Part shown: positions 16,700-25,144 of the stretch, piece by piece
Layout of the letters: every line of letters starts with the position of its first letter
Numbering within the stretch: position 1 is the first letter of the stretch
DNA from: FEN-680 sp036845225
GTDB lineage: Bacteria; Actinomycetota; Geothermincolia; Fen-727; Anoxymicrobiaceae
Assembly (NCBI GenBank): GCA_036845225.1
Contig: DAIUEJ010000012.1
Location: forward strand, 1 to 63,288
Reading direction: 5' to 3'
DNA length: 63,288 bases
Notes under the pieces: model-generated
Told to the model about the DNA's origin: nothing
The model's database searches: none
Seen by the model: only the letters and a program-made list of their open reading frames with translations
Translations under genes and position numbers: made by a program

Positions 16700-17674
16700 C
16701 TAACCCTTTTGACCCAGGATTGCGCCCATCATGTCCAGCACCAGGCGAGCCGCGACCTGCGCTGTCATCTCCGCGTGGTCGTAAGGCGGGCAGACCTCGA
16801 CGATGTCGAAGCCCACGATGCGCCCCTTCTCGGGCAGGCCGACGAGCATCTTCTTCATCTGGTTGTAGGTGAAGCCGCCAGGCTCGGGCGTCCCGGTCCC
16901 GGGGGCGACCGACGGGTCGAGCGCGTCGATGTCGATGGTCACGTACAGGTTCTCCGCCGGAGGGACCTGCTCCAGGACCCACTCCGCGCCCTTGTCGATC
17001 GCCTCCCTGGCTGTGATGACCCTGTTGCCGGATGCGAGCGCGTCGTCGTGGTCGAACTTCGGGGTCTCCAGCCCGCGCACCCCGATCTGGGTGATGCCCT
17101 TGATGTGGTCCATCTCGGACGCTCGCTTGATGGGGTTCGCGTGGGTGTACTTCATCCCCATCTCTTTGATGTCGTCCATGAAGTCGAGGTGCGTGTCGAA
17201 GTGGACGATGTCCAGCTCCACGCCCTCGAACGCCCGCAGGATCGGGAAGGTGATGGAGTGGTCGCCGCCCAGTGTCGCGGGCAGGATCCCCTTGCTGATG
17301 AGCCCCGAATAGATCTCGGTGATGAGGTTCATGTTCGTCTCGTGCAGCACCGGAGCGACCGGGACGTCGCCGTAGTCGATGATTCCGGTGTCGCCCAGGA
17401 TGTGCTTGTCCAGCTCGATGTCGTACAGGCCCAGCCCGGGCTCGTAGACTTCACCGTAGAGCTGGGACGCGGCGCGTATCGCTCGTGGGGCGAACCGCGC
17501 ACCGGGCCGGTTGGTCACCGCCTGGTCCTGCGGGACCCCGACCACCGCTACTGACGCGCCTTCGAGGTCGCGCGTGTAAGGGAACTTGCAGAAGGTAGGC
17601 ATCCCATAGTAGGCAAGTTCAGGCGACACGGCGTCCTCCTCGAGTCGGTCATCAAAACGTTGCTGCCAGCCCAT
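16700..17674 (-). CDS. speB: Agmatinase-family ureohydrolase
   Basis: 324 residues. The dinuclear manganese site is complete: GGDHS (His139), DTHLD (Asp160, His162, Asp164) and DIDALDPS (near 245). APGTGTPEPGG is the typical agmatinase loop. The enzyme hydrolyses agmatine to putrescine and urea, although guanidinobutyrase or guanidinopropionase cannot be excluded. It stands alone between tRNA-Arg and tadA, with no speA nearby. ATG 17674 begins MGWQQRF; the substrate call is from family signatures only. Confidence 0.85.
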   Translation of the reverse strand: MGWQQRFDDRLEEDAVSPELAYYGMPTFCKFPYTRDLEGASVAVVGVPQDQAVTNRPGARFAPRAIRAASQLYGEVYEPGLGLYDIELDKHILGDTGIIDYGDVPVAPVLHETNMNLITEIYSGLISKGILPATLGGDHSITFPILRAFEGVELDIVHFDTHLDFMDDIKEMGMKYTHANPIKRASEMDHIKGITQIGVRGLETPKFDHDDALASGNRVITAREAIDKGAEWVLEQVPPAENLYVTIDIDALDPSVAPGTGTPEPGGFTYNQMKKMLVGLPEKGRIVGFDIVEVCPPYDHAEMTAQVAARLVLDMMGAILGQKG

Positions 17675-17728
17675 TCTAACCGCTTGATGTCCCTTTAGAC
17701 ATCCGAAACGGCACCCTGCTTGAATTGT

Positions 17729-17756
17729 TTGTACTCTGGCGAAGTTGTGATAGAAT
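17729..17756 (+). promoter_or_regulatory. Putative sigma-70-type promoter upstream of tadA
   Basis: TTGTAC (17729-17734), a 16-base spacer and TAGAAT (17751-17756) resemble -35 and -10 boxes. A small hairpin with a T run (17774-17798, GGGCC/GGCC) follows before tadA. Confidence 0.4.
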
Positions 17757-17773
17757 ATCTCTAATGAGATTTG

Positions 17774-17798
17774 AAAAGGGCCATTTCGGCCTCTTTTT
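17774..17798 (+). terminator. Small hairpin plus T tract in the tadA leader
   Basis: GGGCC and GGCC arms around ATTTC are followed by CTCTTTTTT. It lies between the putative promoter and tadA and could attenuate the transcript or end a short leader RNA. Confidence 0.4.
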
Positions 17799-17877
17799 TA
17801 TGCCCGCTCACGGACAAGAAACGAGTCCGCCCCGGTCCGGGGGCGCAACTTTCCTGAAAAAAAGGCAAAATACTGAC

Positions 17878-18336
17878 ATGGATTCTATTCCGCGCCACAG
17901 GGATTTCATGAGCACGGCGCTCGAGGAGGCCGCCCTCGCCGCCGGGGATGGAGAGGTGCCGGTCGGTGCCGTCCTGGTGAGGAACGGCGAGGTCATCGCG
18001 CGCGACCACAACAGGCGCGACGTCACGGGCGACCCGACCGCTCACGCGGAGGTCCTTGTCCTGAGGTCCGCCGGAGAAAGCGCGGGGGACTGGCGGCTGG
18101 AAGACGCGACTCTCTACGTGACCCTCGAGCCGTGCCCGATGTGCGCCGGGGCGATAGTGCTTGCCCGGGTGCGAACGGTGGTCTTCGGGGCGAGCGATCC
18201 CGTCGCGGGCGCCGGTGGGTCCGCGTACAACATACTGGAGGACGGGAAGCTCGGTCACACGGTCGAGGTGCTGGGCGGCATCCTGGAAGACGAGTGCCGC
18301 GAGGTCCTTGGCAAGTTCTTTGAGCGGCTCAGGTAG
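17878..18336 (+). CDS. tadA: tRNA-specific adenosine deaminase
   Basis: 152 residues. The zinc site is HAE (His56, Glu58) and PCPMC (Cys86, Cys89), with the tRNA-binding segment GASDPVAGAGGSAYN replacing the DPKAGA motif of other TadA. The enzyme converts wobble A34 to inosine in tRNA-Arg(ACG), which is encoded at 16537-16613. ATG 17878 gives the standard length; a longer open frame upstream crosses a hairpin and is unlikely to be coding. Guanine deaminase relatives are excluded by the context and motif spacing, though not absolutely. Confidence 0.9.
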   Translation: MDSIPRHRDFMSTALEEAALAAGDGEVPVGAVLVRNGEVIARDHNRRDVTGDPTAHAEVLVLRSAGESAGDWRLEDATLYVTLEPCPMCAGAIVLARVRTVVFGASDPVAGAGGSAYNILEDGKLGHTVEVLGGILEDECREVLGKFFERLR

Positions 18337-18363
18337 GGCGAGTCGCGCCGCTGCAGTCGGCGC

Positions 18364-19083
18364 TCAGTCGGCGCCTTTCTCATCTGATTCGAGCCGCAAT
18401 CTGTCAGCCTCCGCGCTGGAGAGTCTGTCGGCCAGGATCTGCTCGAGGTCGGCTATGCGACTGCGCAGCGCCGACTCTGTCACGTCCCGGTCCGCGAGGA
18501 GGGCTTCGATCTCTTCCGCGAGCATCGCGAGGCCGATAGAGATCGCGTCGATCTCGTCCATCGTCCTCGGGACCCGGGGCTCGATGGCGAAGTTGCCCGT
18601 GATCATCTCCTCGAGGATGTCCGCGACAGCCTGGATACGCGCGCTCTCGGGGTTATCTCCCGCCATGCTCCAGTCCACCACCTCATCTACTTCACCCTTG
18701 AGCCAGCGGAGCGCTTCGTCCCGGTCTCTGACCAGCACGCTGGGCACTTCCAGCCTGTTGAAACCGAAGAAGAACGAGGCCGCGATGCGCTGAGCAGGGT
18801 TGTGATAGATAGCGGCGACTTTCTTGTTGTACTCAGGTCGCAGCATCTGAGCAACGAGTTGCCTCGCGTCGCGCCTGACCATCCGCAGGTTCCCCAGGTC
18901 GATGAGGACGGGAAGCGGGATAGGGCCGATCTGCTCCGCGAGCTTGAAGACGGTCGCGAAGTGTGAGAGCACCCGGTCTACATTGAGTTCTTCGACATCT
19001 ATCCACAAGTGTACGATGCCGTCTCTTACCATGACGCGCCCGAGGCCGGTCTCGGTCACGTCGATATCTTTGATCAAATCCAA
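18364..19083 (-). CDS. STAS-like domain protein with C-terminal coiled coil
   Basis: About 239 residues. The N-terminal 120 form an alternating strand/helix domain (LPVLIDLGNLRMVRRDARQ and AAIYHNPAQRIAASFFFGFN), which resembles the STAS-like DUF7793-type domain found in front of actinobacterial sensor kinases. Residues about 130-239 are helical with a coiled coil (MLAEEIEALLADRDVTESAL) like the linker before a kinase domain, but no kinase follows. TTG 19083 has AGAAGG upstream; TTG 19113 is an alternative without a site. Probably a regulator; partner unknown. Confidence 0.6.
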   Translation of the reverse strand: MDLIKDIDVTETGLGRVMVRDGIVHLWIDVEELNVDRVLSHFATVFKLAEQIGPIPLPVLIDLGNLRMVRRDARQLVAQMLRPEYNKKVAAIYHNPAQRIAASFFFGFNRLEVPSVLVRDRDEALRWLKGEVDEVVDWSMAGDNPESARIQAVADILEEMITGNFAIEPRVPRTMDEIDAISIGLAMLAEEIEALLADRDVTESALRSRIADLEQILADRLSSAEADRLRLESDEKGAD

Positions 19084-19231
19084 CACCAGCCTTCTGTCAC
19101 TGATGTTACACAACGAGAGAACTGCGCGGAAGGGTGAATCTCAAGCCTCCAGGTTGGATTGCTTGGTCACAGACACCCCACCAGCGTCCGCCAGCCTTGC
19201 AGGACTCAGCCAATCGGATAAGATAATCCAC

Positions 19232-19322
<91 letters not shown>

Positions 19323-19565
19323 CCTCACCAATGTTCCTCTTGGCAATACTGCGGATTCCGCATCTTTGGGTAGCACAATCTTGCAGGTTTGTTGAAGTCA
19401 TAGAGGTTGATGTCTATGTTCATCAATAGGTCACCCGTATCGCGGTAGGCAGCACCTTGAGATTGGAAGATGCGGAATGAATAATGACCGGGAAGAGCGT
19501 AGGATGGATGGTCGGGAGCGGCATGTGGAGAAATATCGATTTAATAACCTTCCAGGAGGCATTAA

Positions 19566-20234
19566 ATGACAGGTAAAGAAACTTCCAGAATGAAACCTGC
19601 TGCAGAGCAGGGATTGCAGCCGATCACTCTTCCCCCTCCAAAAGAGAGCGGCGGTACGACCGTTATGTCAGCTCTGAAGAAACGAATGACGGTGCGTACC
19701 ATCAGTAGCCGGAAACTTCCGCTGCAGCTTCTCTCCAATCTTCTCTGGGCTGCATTCGGGGTGAACCGGGAGAAAGGACCGTTCGGTGCTAAGGGAAGAA
19801 CGGCCGCGTCAGCCAGCAACTCTCAGGAGATCGATCTTTACGTCGCCCTGCCGGATGGGGTTTACCTCTATGAAGAGGTCCCTCATCGCCTCACACCTGT
19901 TGTGTCAGGCGACCTGCGGCCGTTAGCAATCGGTGCCGGGCAGGGGAATGCCGGCGCGAACGCCCCGGTGCGTATCATTTATGTTGTCGATGTTGAAAAA
20001 TTCAGCACGGCGGGATTTCAGGAACCGGGGCTGAAGGACCCGGAAACGCAGAAGGCATATTACTATGTCGATACCGGCCTCATAGCCGGCAACGTCGCCG
20101 TGTTCGCCGCTTCGCAAGGCCTGATGGCGTGGTTCCATAACTGTCAGAAGGATGCCCTTGCCTCAAAACTGCAATTGCGTTCCAGCCAGCGCGCGCTTTT
20201 TACCCATACTGTAGGATATTCGTCAAAAACATAG
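19566..20234 (+). CDS. Nitroreductase-family protein (SagB/ThcOx type)
   Basis: 222 residues. It shows the nitroreductase pattern: MSALKKRMTVRTISSRKLPL (the RxS phosphate-contacting start), LLSNLLWAAFGVNR, TAASASNSQEIDLYVALPDGVY and a central AGAGQGN. The C-terminal helix has DTGLIAGNVAVFAASQGL. Proteins of this type use FMN; SagB relatives oxidise azoline rings in peptide maturation, but no peptide cluster is present. ATG 19566 has AGGAGG upstream. It is the only gene between tRNA-Ser(CGA) and the first tRNA-like repeat, and its flanks are less GC-rich than the core. Confidence 0.82.
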   Translation: MTGKETSRMKPAAEQGLQPITLPPPKESGGTTVMSALKKRMTVRTISSRKLPLQLLSNLLWAAFGVNREKGPFGAKGRTAASASNSQEIDLYVALPDGVYLYEEVPHRLTPVVSGDLRPLAIGAGQGNAGANAPVRIIYVVDVEKFSTAGFQEPGLKDPETQKAYYYVDTGLIAGNVAVFAASQGLMAWFHNCQKDALASKLQLRSSQRALFTHTVGYSSKT

Positions 20235-20320
20235 GAGCATCGCAATTCTCAGTCATAACCTGGTGCGCAGGCATTAATACATCCCTTTGAGCACGAGTTT
20301 TTTGTAACAACTTTCGCTGG

Positions 20321-20486
20321 TTTGCAGACAAAACTTGGCGATACAGGACAACACCAGACGGACCAGATGACACGAACTCCATAGAACTTGAAAACCGTTG
20401 TGGGCGTTAGTCCACCGCGCGCCGCGAACCACTCTTGTCAATTTGAATTTCACTCAAGCACATCAACGGCATCGAATCACACGCCT
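20321..20486 (+). repeat. tRNA-Ser-derived repeat 1 (degenerate)
   Basis: TTTGCAGACAAAACTTGG is followed by degenerate GATAACAC motifs (GATACAGG, GATGACAC) and then a tRNA-Ser(CGA)-like core, TTGAAAACCGTTGTGGGCGT, to GTCCAC (20388-20415). From CACCGCGCGCCGC (20413) it continues into the same module as the 162-bp elements (GAACCAC, TTTGAAT, then TCGAATCAC near 20474), but the right end with the T arm is absent. Confidence 0.75.
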
Positions 20487-20567
20487 TCCTCCGGAACTGA
20501 GACCTTCCGGAAGAACGGCGCATAAAATAGAGTAAGCACTATAGTTTTTGCGTAAAGGGGTGCCGTT

Positions 20568-22277
20568 GTGGGTGTGGCAAAGCGGAAGAAGTACTTCCAG
20601 ATGCTGTTCGTCGGCTGGCGGGGCCTACGCAGCGCGGCCCTCTTCCTGGCCGACGAGTCACGAAGGGGAACGCTGCTCGTCAACTTGCACAGCATAACCA
20701 AAGCGCGCGGCCTTTCGATCGCGGCTGACATGTCACATGCCCAACTGCTCGAAGAAAGGGCGGCGAGGCTGGGCGACAAGACGTTCCTCACGTTCAAGGC
20801 GTGCTCGTTCACCTACGATGAGATGGACCGCAACGCCAACCGTCTGGCGAATTTTCTCCGCGGCATCGGGGGAGGGCCCGGGGTAGGCCTGGCGATTCTT
20901 ATGAAAAACACCCCGCGCTGGCTGGACGTCTTCTTCGGCCTGGAGAAGCTCGGGATGTACGCCGTGCCTGTCAATGTCGGTCTGCGCGGCGACCAGTTGG
21001 CTCACGTACTGAACAATTCGGATGCGCGTTTCGTAGTCGTCGACCGCGATTTGCTCCCTCACTTCGAGGCTGTAGCCGACAGGCTCGAGACCGTTGAGGT
21101 GGTGGTGGTCAACGCGCAAGGGGCACCCGCCGGGTTCGAGCTTCCGACCGGGATGGTGGATCTCGATTCAGCATACGGTCCCGGTTCCGACGACAGCAAG
21201 CCCATAGTGGCATACAACCCCGACGATTTGATCGCCATCATGTATACCTCGGGCACCACTGGACTGCCCAAGGGTGTCGTCTACCGGTACGGCATCTCGG
21301 GAGTGAAGATGATATCGATCATGAGTCGGTTCTTCCTGAACGGTGACGACGCCTATTACACTTGTTATCCCCTCTTCCATGCCAACGCGCTTTTCCTTAC
21401 CGTCACGCCTGCTCTGCACGCCGGGTGCCGAGTGGTCCTCGGCGAGAGGTTCAGTGCGAGCCGTTTCTGGGACGAGCTGCGGGGTGGGGGAGCGACCATT
21501 TTCAACGGCCTGGGGGCGGTGATGCCCATCCTGATGAAGCAGCCCGAGCGGCCCAACGACTGTGAAAACAAGGTGCGCTCGGTGCTCTCAGCTGGCTGCC
21601 CGGTCGACATGTGGGAGGCTTTTGAGCGGAGGTTTGGTGTGCGCATCTACGAGGCGTACGGCGCCGTGGACGGGGCGGGCGTGGTGCTCATCAACCTCGG
21701 GACCGCCCCGGTGGGCTCCATGGGAAAGCCCCTGGGCTCGAAGTGCAGGATAGTGGACAGTGATGGCAGGGATGTCCCGGTGGGGGAGCCGGGCGAGCTC
21801 ATAAGCTACGTCGGGAATCGGCCCAGTACTGTGGAGTACTACAAGAACGCCGAGGCGTCGAATGACAAGATACGCGATAGATGGCTATACACCGGCGACA
21901 TGGTGTACACCGATGAGAAGGGTTATATATACTTCCTCGGCCGCAATACCGAGTCCATGCGCTGCAAGGGCGAGAACGTCTCCGCTTACGAGGTGGAGCA
22001 GGCTATCCTCAAGCACCCCGACGTGCTCGAGTGCGCCGTGTATGCGGTTCCCTCGGAGCTGGCCGAGGACGACATAATGGTGACGCTCGTACCGATCGAA
22101 GGCAGGTCGCTCGACCCGGCAGAGTTGCCTGCCTTCCTGTCCGACAAGCTCGCGAAGTTCGCCATACCCAGGTATTACCGCATCATTGACGTGCTGCCCA
22201 AGACCGAGACTCACCGGGTGATCAAGAAAGACCTCGAGGCTCTCGGGGTGATGGAAGACACATATGACTCCGCGTGA
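20568..22277 (+). CDS. Acyl-CoA synthetase (AMP-forming, FATP/CaiC-like)
   Basis: 569 residues. The ATP/AMP motif YTSGTTGLPKG (near residue 225), the EAYGAVDG loop, YTGD and the hinge LGRNTESMRCKGENV are present. The enzyme activates a carboxylate with ATP to acyl-AMP and then acyl-CoA. In the C-terminal A10 motif the usual TGK is THR (LPKTETHRVIKKDL), so the catalytic Lys is replaced by Arg, a variation seen in the carnitine/very-long-chain branch. GTG 20568 has AAAGGGGTG upstream. It heads a three-gene operon: the hydrolase start overlaps its stop by 14 bases. Substrate unknown; the operon suggests fatty or terpenoid acids. Confidence 0.88.
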   Translation: MGVAKRKKYFQMLFVGWRGLRSAALFLADESRRGTLLVNLHSITKARGLSIAADMSHAQLLEERAARLGDKTFLTFKACSFTYDEMDRNANRLANFLRGIGGGPGVGLAILMKNTPRWLDVFFGLEKLGMYAVPVNVGLRGDQLAHVLNNSDARFVVVDRDLLPHFEAVADRLETVEVVVVNAQGAPAGFELPTGMVDLDSAYGPGSDDSKPIVAYNPDDLIAIMYTSGTTGLPKGVVYRYGISGVKMISIMSRFFLNGDDAYYTCYPLFHANALFLTVTPALHAGCRVVLGERFSASRFWDELRGGGATIFNGLGAVMPILMKQPERPNDCENKVRSVLSAGCPVDMWEAFERRFGVRIYEAYGAVDGAGVVLINLGTAPVGSMGKPLGSKCRIVDSDGRDVPVGEPGELISYVGNRPSTVEYYKNAEASNDKIRDRWLYTGDMVYTDEKGYIYFLGRNTESMRCKGENVSAYEVEQAILKHPDVLECAVYAVPSELAEDDIMVTLVPIEGRSLDPAELPAFLSDKLAKFAIPRYYRIIDVLPKTETHRVIKKDLEALGVMEDTYDSA

Positions 22278-23370
22278 GAGTAGACGGCCGATGACCATGA
22301 GAAATCGTATCCTGAACGCCGTCGGTGGGATCCCGGACCTGGTGCTGGTGAACTTCCCCGACCCGACCATCAGGAAGAGCCCGCTCGACCGCGAGACCTA
22401 TCTACGACAGCTCGCTTTCTACGACCCCGACGGTTGGGACCCCGGGCTAAAGCCGTTCTTCTATTTGCCGGACGAGCCGCCGGCGAGCCAGGTGATCGAG
22501 ACGGAGCCGTTCGGTTCAGGGCGGCGCGACCTCATCCGGTATCCGAGCCGCTACATCCCCAGGAACCCGGAGGTGGTCGATCGCTTCAACGGCCGCAGGG
22601 AGAACCTGTCGGGTTATCTTCACCTGTGGCGCCACGACGACTCCACGGACCGGCCGCTCGTCCTCGCCATCCACGGGCTGATGATGGGAGGGCCCGCTAA
22701 GGCCAGGCGAATGTTCAAGGTGGACAGGCTCTTCGGGCTCGGCCTCGACATTGCACTGCACACCCTGCCAGGCCACTGGCGGCGAAGCGACTTTCCGTTG
22801 TTCCAACGCCTGCTCGACCCTGCCGACCTGCCCCTCACGGTGGAGCGAATAGCCCAGAACCTGCACGACCTGCACTCCGCGCAGATGCTGCTCCGGCAGC
22901 TCGGGTATGAGAACATCGGTATCATCGGTGCCAGCATGGGCGGCTTCACGACGGCGTCGTACGCGACGCAGGTCAGCGATGGGCCCGACTTCATTTTCCT
23001 GGTGGTACCCGCCGTAACCATGGAGCGCTACCTCAAGCCAAACCGGTTCCGATTCGGGTTCCCGGTAGATTCCGAGCTCGTCCGCGCTACCCACCGAGCA
23101 CAGGAGATCTTCTCGCCTCTTTACCTGAAGCCCAGCTATGATGTCGACCGGATTCGCGTCGTTGCACATGCGGGCGACCGACTGTGCAGGGCCGAAGACA
23201 CGAGACGCTGGGTTGACGACTGGGGTATCGAGGACCACATCGAAGTCGTTGGCGGGCACTGGCTCTACCTGGACAGGCGGGCGAGGGGCGACGCCTGGTA
23301 CGGCCTCTTGAAGGAGCGAGGCTACATAGCGGATTGGGCCGGAACTCCCGAGCCATGCGGGAAGAGGTGA
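22264..23370 (+). CDS. Alpha/beta hydrolase (abhydrolase_18-like)
   Basis: 368 residues. The N-terminal 130 residues are family-specific (RKSPLDRETYLRQLAFYDPD). The hydrolase core follows with LAIHGLMMGG (oxyanion strand), the nucleophile elbow IGASMGGFT (Ser near 224) and the late GGHWLYLDRR with the catalytic His. There is no signal peptide. It is probably an esterase or thioesterase acting on the product or substrate of the adjacent acyl-CoA synthetase. ATG 22264 overlaps the upstream gene; ATG 22291 or 22297 are alternatives. The SDR start follows at 23373. Confidence 0.85.
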   Translation: MTPRESRRPMTMRNRILNAVGGIPDLVLVNFPDPTIRKSPLDRETYLRQLAFYDPDGWDPGLKPFFYLPDEPPASQVIETEPFGSGRRDLIRYPSRYIPRNPEVVDRFNGRRENLSGYLHLWRHDDSTDRPLVLAIHGLMMGGPAKARRMFKVDRLFGLGLDIALHTLPGHWRRSDFPLFQRLLDPADLPLTVERIAQNLHDLHSAQMLLRQLGYENIGIIGASMGGFTTASYATQVSDGPDFIFLVVPAVTMERYLKPNRFRFGFPVDSELVRATHRAQEIFSPLYLKPSYDVDRIRVVAHAGDRLCRAEDTRRWVDDWGIEDHIEVVGGHWLYLDRRARGDAWYGLLKERGYIADWAGTPEPCGKR

Positions 23371-23372
23371 GG

Positions 23373-24215
23373 ATGATGAAGATAAAGGGAAAGAAGACGT
23401 TCATCACGGGGGCGGCGAGCGGCATCGGAAGGGCGACCGCGGTGAAGATGGGAGGGCTCGGCGCCAGGCTCTTCCTGACGGACATCAACGCGGATGGACT
23501 CGATAAGACGCGCCGGGTGATAGAGGAGAGGGGCGGTGAAGTCTGTCTCACCAGAGTGCTGGACGTCTCCGATTACGAGTCTTTCAAGGCGCTTGCGGAC
23601 GAGATCCACGCCGGGTTCGGCTCGCTGGACATACTTGCCAACATCGCGGGGGTCGCCCTCTTCTCCCAGGTGGAGGACATGACCCACGACCAGTGGGAGC
23701 GGATAGTGAACGTTAATCTCTGGGGTCCTTTCCACGGGATCGAGTGCTTCGTGCCGGAGATGGTGCGCGCTGGCAGGGGTGGCCACGTGCTCTCCGTCTC
23801 GTCCACGGCGGGGATCATCGGCCTGCCCTGGCATGTTGCCTACGCCGGCACCAAGCACGCCCTGGTGGGCAGCTCCGAGGTCCTGCGGTTCGACCTGCGC
23901 AAGCACGACATTGGGGTGAGCGTGATACTCCCCGGCGCGGTGAACACCGGGATCGTTCAGACGACCGTCATCAACGCCGACGAGGAGGCGTGCCGGAAGA
24001 GCCGCGACCTGTTCAGCAGGCACTCCATCTCGCCGGAGAGGGTCGCGGACCTCATAGTGGGTGCCATCGAGCGGAATAAGTTCATGGTGATCACCTCGGC
24101 CGACATCAAGCTGCTCTTTTTCCTCAAGCACACGTTCCCGCCGGCCTACCGGCTCGTCATGCGGTTCATGACCTGGTTCATGGACAGGACCCTGACGAGG
24201 AAGGAATTCACATAG
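23373..24215 (+). CDS. SDR-family oxidoreductase
   Basis: 280 residues. Classical SDR with TGAASGIG (12-19), a cofactor-selecting DIN after the second strand, NIAGV, the catalytic Ser (SVSSTAG) and Tyr157/Lys161 in YAGTK, and PGAVNTGI. The C-terminal extension (FLKHTFPPAYRLVMRFMTWF) is amphipathic and probably peripheral-membrane, as in acyl-reductase SDRs. The Asp at the end of beta-2 favours NAD(H). ATG 23373 has GAGGTGAGG upstream. It is the last gene of the operon before repeat 2. Confidence 0.9.
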   Translation: MMKIKGKKTFITGAASGIGRATAVKMGGLGARLFLTDINADGLDKTRRVIEERGGEVCLTRVLDVSDYESFKALADEIHAGFGSLDILANIAGVALFSQVEDMTHDQWERIVNVNLWGPFHGIECFVPEMVRAGRGGHVLSVSSTAGIIGLPWHVAYAGTKHALVGSSEVLRFDLRKHDIGVSVILPGAVNTGIVQTTVINADEEACRKSRDLFSRHSISPERVADLIVGAIERNKFMVITSADIKLLFFLKHTFPPAYRLVMRFMTWFMDRTLTRKEFT

Positions 24216-24284
24216 CCGATCACCTGTCGGGATCGACAGCAAGACACTGCGCCCATTTCAACCTCTTCGAGGCATGTGCAAAAG

Positions 24285-24308
24285 ATTGTGTCAGGCCTCC
24301 GACACAAT
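24285..24308. terminator. Inverted repeat ATTGTGTC / GACACAAT
   Basis: Perfect 8-bp arms (24285-24292, 24301-24308) around AGGCCTCC, 70 bases after the SDR stop and just before repeat 2. It may end the operon transcript or be part of the repeat boundary. Confidence 0.4.
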
Positions 24309-24323
24309 GTGAATATCGCGTGT

Positions 24324-24534
24324 TTGTTGACAAGCTGTAGACAAAACTGGATAACACAGGACGACTGACGGACCAGATAACATGAAACCCTGGACAGAAC
24401 AGCACGGGATAACACCAGACGGACCAGATAACACGAACCAACTAGAACTCGAAAACCGTTGTGGGCGTTAGTCCACGGGGTCACCGCTCGCCTTTAGGCG
24501 CGTGGGGTGGGTTCGAATCCCACCCTCTCCGCCA
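24324..24534 (+). repeat. tRNA-Ser-derived repeat 2
   Basis: It starts TTGTTGACAAGCTGTAGACA, then has four GATAACAC-type motifs at 24350, 24376, 24408 and 24427. The core CTCGAAAACCGTTGTGGGCG is followed by TTAGTCCAC, a hairpin insert (24477-24510, CGCTCGCC / GGCGCG arms) and a complete tRNA-Ser T arm and 3' end, GGGTTCGAATCCCAC, CCTCTCC, G and CCA (24534). The 5' half of a tRNA is absent, so it is not a functional tRNA gene. Confidence 0.85.
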
Positions 24535-24547
24535 GGCGACATCGAAG

Positions 24548-24802
24548 CTACACGTCCTTTTTATCCAGGAAGATGTCCATGTAGAGCGTTTCTCCCTCCA
24601 CATGGCCGAAGGCCCGGAAGTCTCCCATCCTGAGTCGTGACATCGGTGGCTTAGAATCGGTCATATGCTTCAGGTGAGCCGCGATCAGGTCTGGCTTGCC
24701 GTCGTACTCAGTGATCTTCTTCAGAACCTGCCCCTGAGCCTCACGAGGCATCTTCTTCAGGCTCCGTCGTCCAGGCTCGGTTATAACGAGCTTACGTATC
24801 AA
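24548..24802 (-). CDS. RelE/ParE-family toxin, copy 1
   Basis: 84 residues with the RelE-superfamily fold pattern: KLVITEPGRRSLKKMPREAQ, then LKKITEY, then the strand set SRLRMGDFRAFGHVEGETLYMDIFLDKKDV. RelE relatives cleave mRNA in the ribosome, ParE relatives inhibit gyrase; sequence alone does not decide. It is encoded downstream of its antitoxin (21-base gap), in the order antitoxin-toxin. It is identical to the copy at 26107-26361. Confidence 0.82.
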   Translation of the reverse strand: MIRKLVITEPGRRSLKKMPREAQGQVLKKITEYDGKPDLIAAHLKHMTDSKPPMSRLRMGDFRAFGHVEGETLYMDIFLDKKDV

Positions 24803-24823
24803 ATCGCCCCGTTCCCCTCGGTG

Positions 24824-25087
24824 CTATTTCTTCTCGAGCTCTTCCAGGAGCTCTTCGGCCGTATAGACCCTTCCGCCGGAGCTGGTGCTCTTCATTCCCT
24901 CGAGGACCGCCTTCTTTATCCTCGGGTTGTGAGCCGCCAGGAAGTCCTCGACGTCCTCTTCCTTCAGAGGCACGATTGCAGCACAGACCTTGCCGTGATT
25001 GGTCACAATAACGGCCCCTTCTTTTTTCGCTTTCCCGACTACCTCTTTGGTCTTGTTCTTCAGCTCTCGTATTCCAGCCGTGACCAT
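24824..25087 (-). CDS. Phd/YefM-family antitoxin, copy 1
   Basis: 87 residues. The N terminus VTAGIRELKNKTKEVVGKAK followed by GAVIVTNHGKVCAAIVPL is the Phd/YefM DNA-binding half; the acidic C-terminal half (TAEELLEELEKK) should wrap the toxin. It neutralises the RelE-like toxin and represses their shared promoter. A 26-bp palindrome lies 14 bases upstream of ATG 25087. AAGGGGG is the ribosome site. It is identical to the copy at 26383-26646. Confidence 0.85.
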   Translation of the reverse strand: MVTAGIRELKNKTKEVVGKAKKEGAVIVTNHGKVCAAIVPLKEEDVEDFLAAHNPRIKKAVLEGMKSTSSGGRVYTAEELLEELEKK

Positions 25088-25101
25088 TTGGTTCCCCCTT
25101 A

Positions 25102-25127
25102 AATGTAACTACAAATGTAGTTACATT
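25102..25127 (-). promoter_or_regulatory. Operator palindrome of toxin-antitoxin copy 1
   Basis: AATGTAACTACA (25102-25113), AA, TGTAGTTACATT (25116-25127) is a perfect inverted repeat just upstream of the antitoxin start, the expected place for autorepression by the Phd/toxin complex. Confidence 0.7.
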
Positions 25128-25144
25128 ATTTATACAACCCAAGG

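Noticed and set aside
19566..20234. SagB-type peptide-modifying cluster
   Set aside because: No precursor peptide, YcaO or other modification gene in the segment.
24461..24476. GTTAGTC in the repeats as an integron attC core
   Set aside because: The attC core GTTRRRY is not matched at the sixth base, no complementary outer box is seen, and the block is explained by tRNA-Ser sequence.
24434..24534. tRNA-like repeats as functional tRNA genes
   Set aside because: They lack the acceptor 5' strand and D arm and carry an insert before the T arm.
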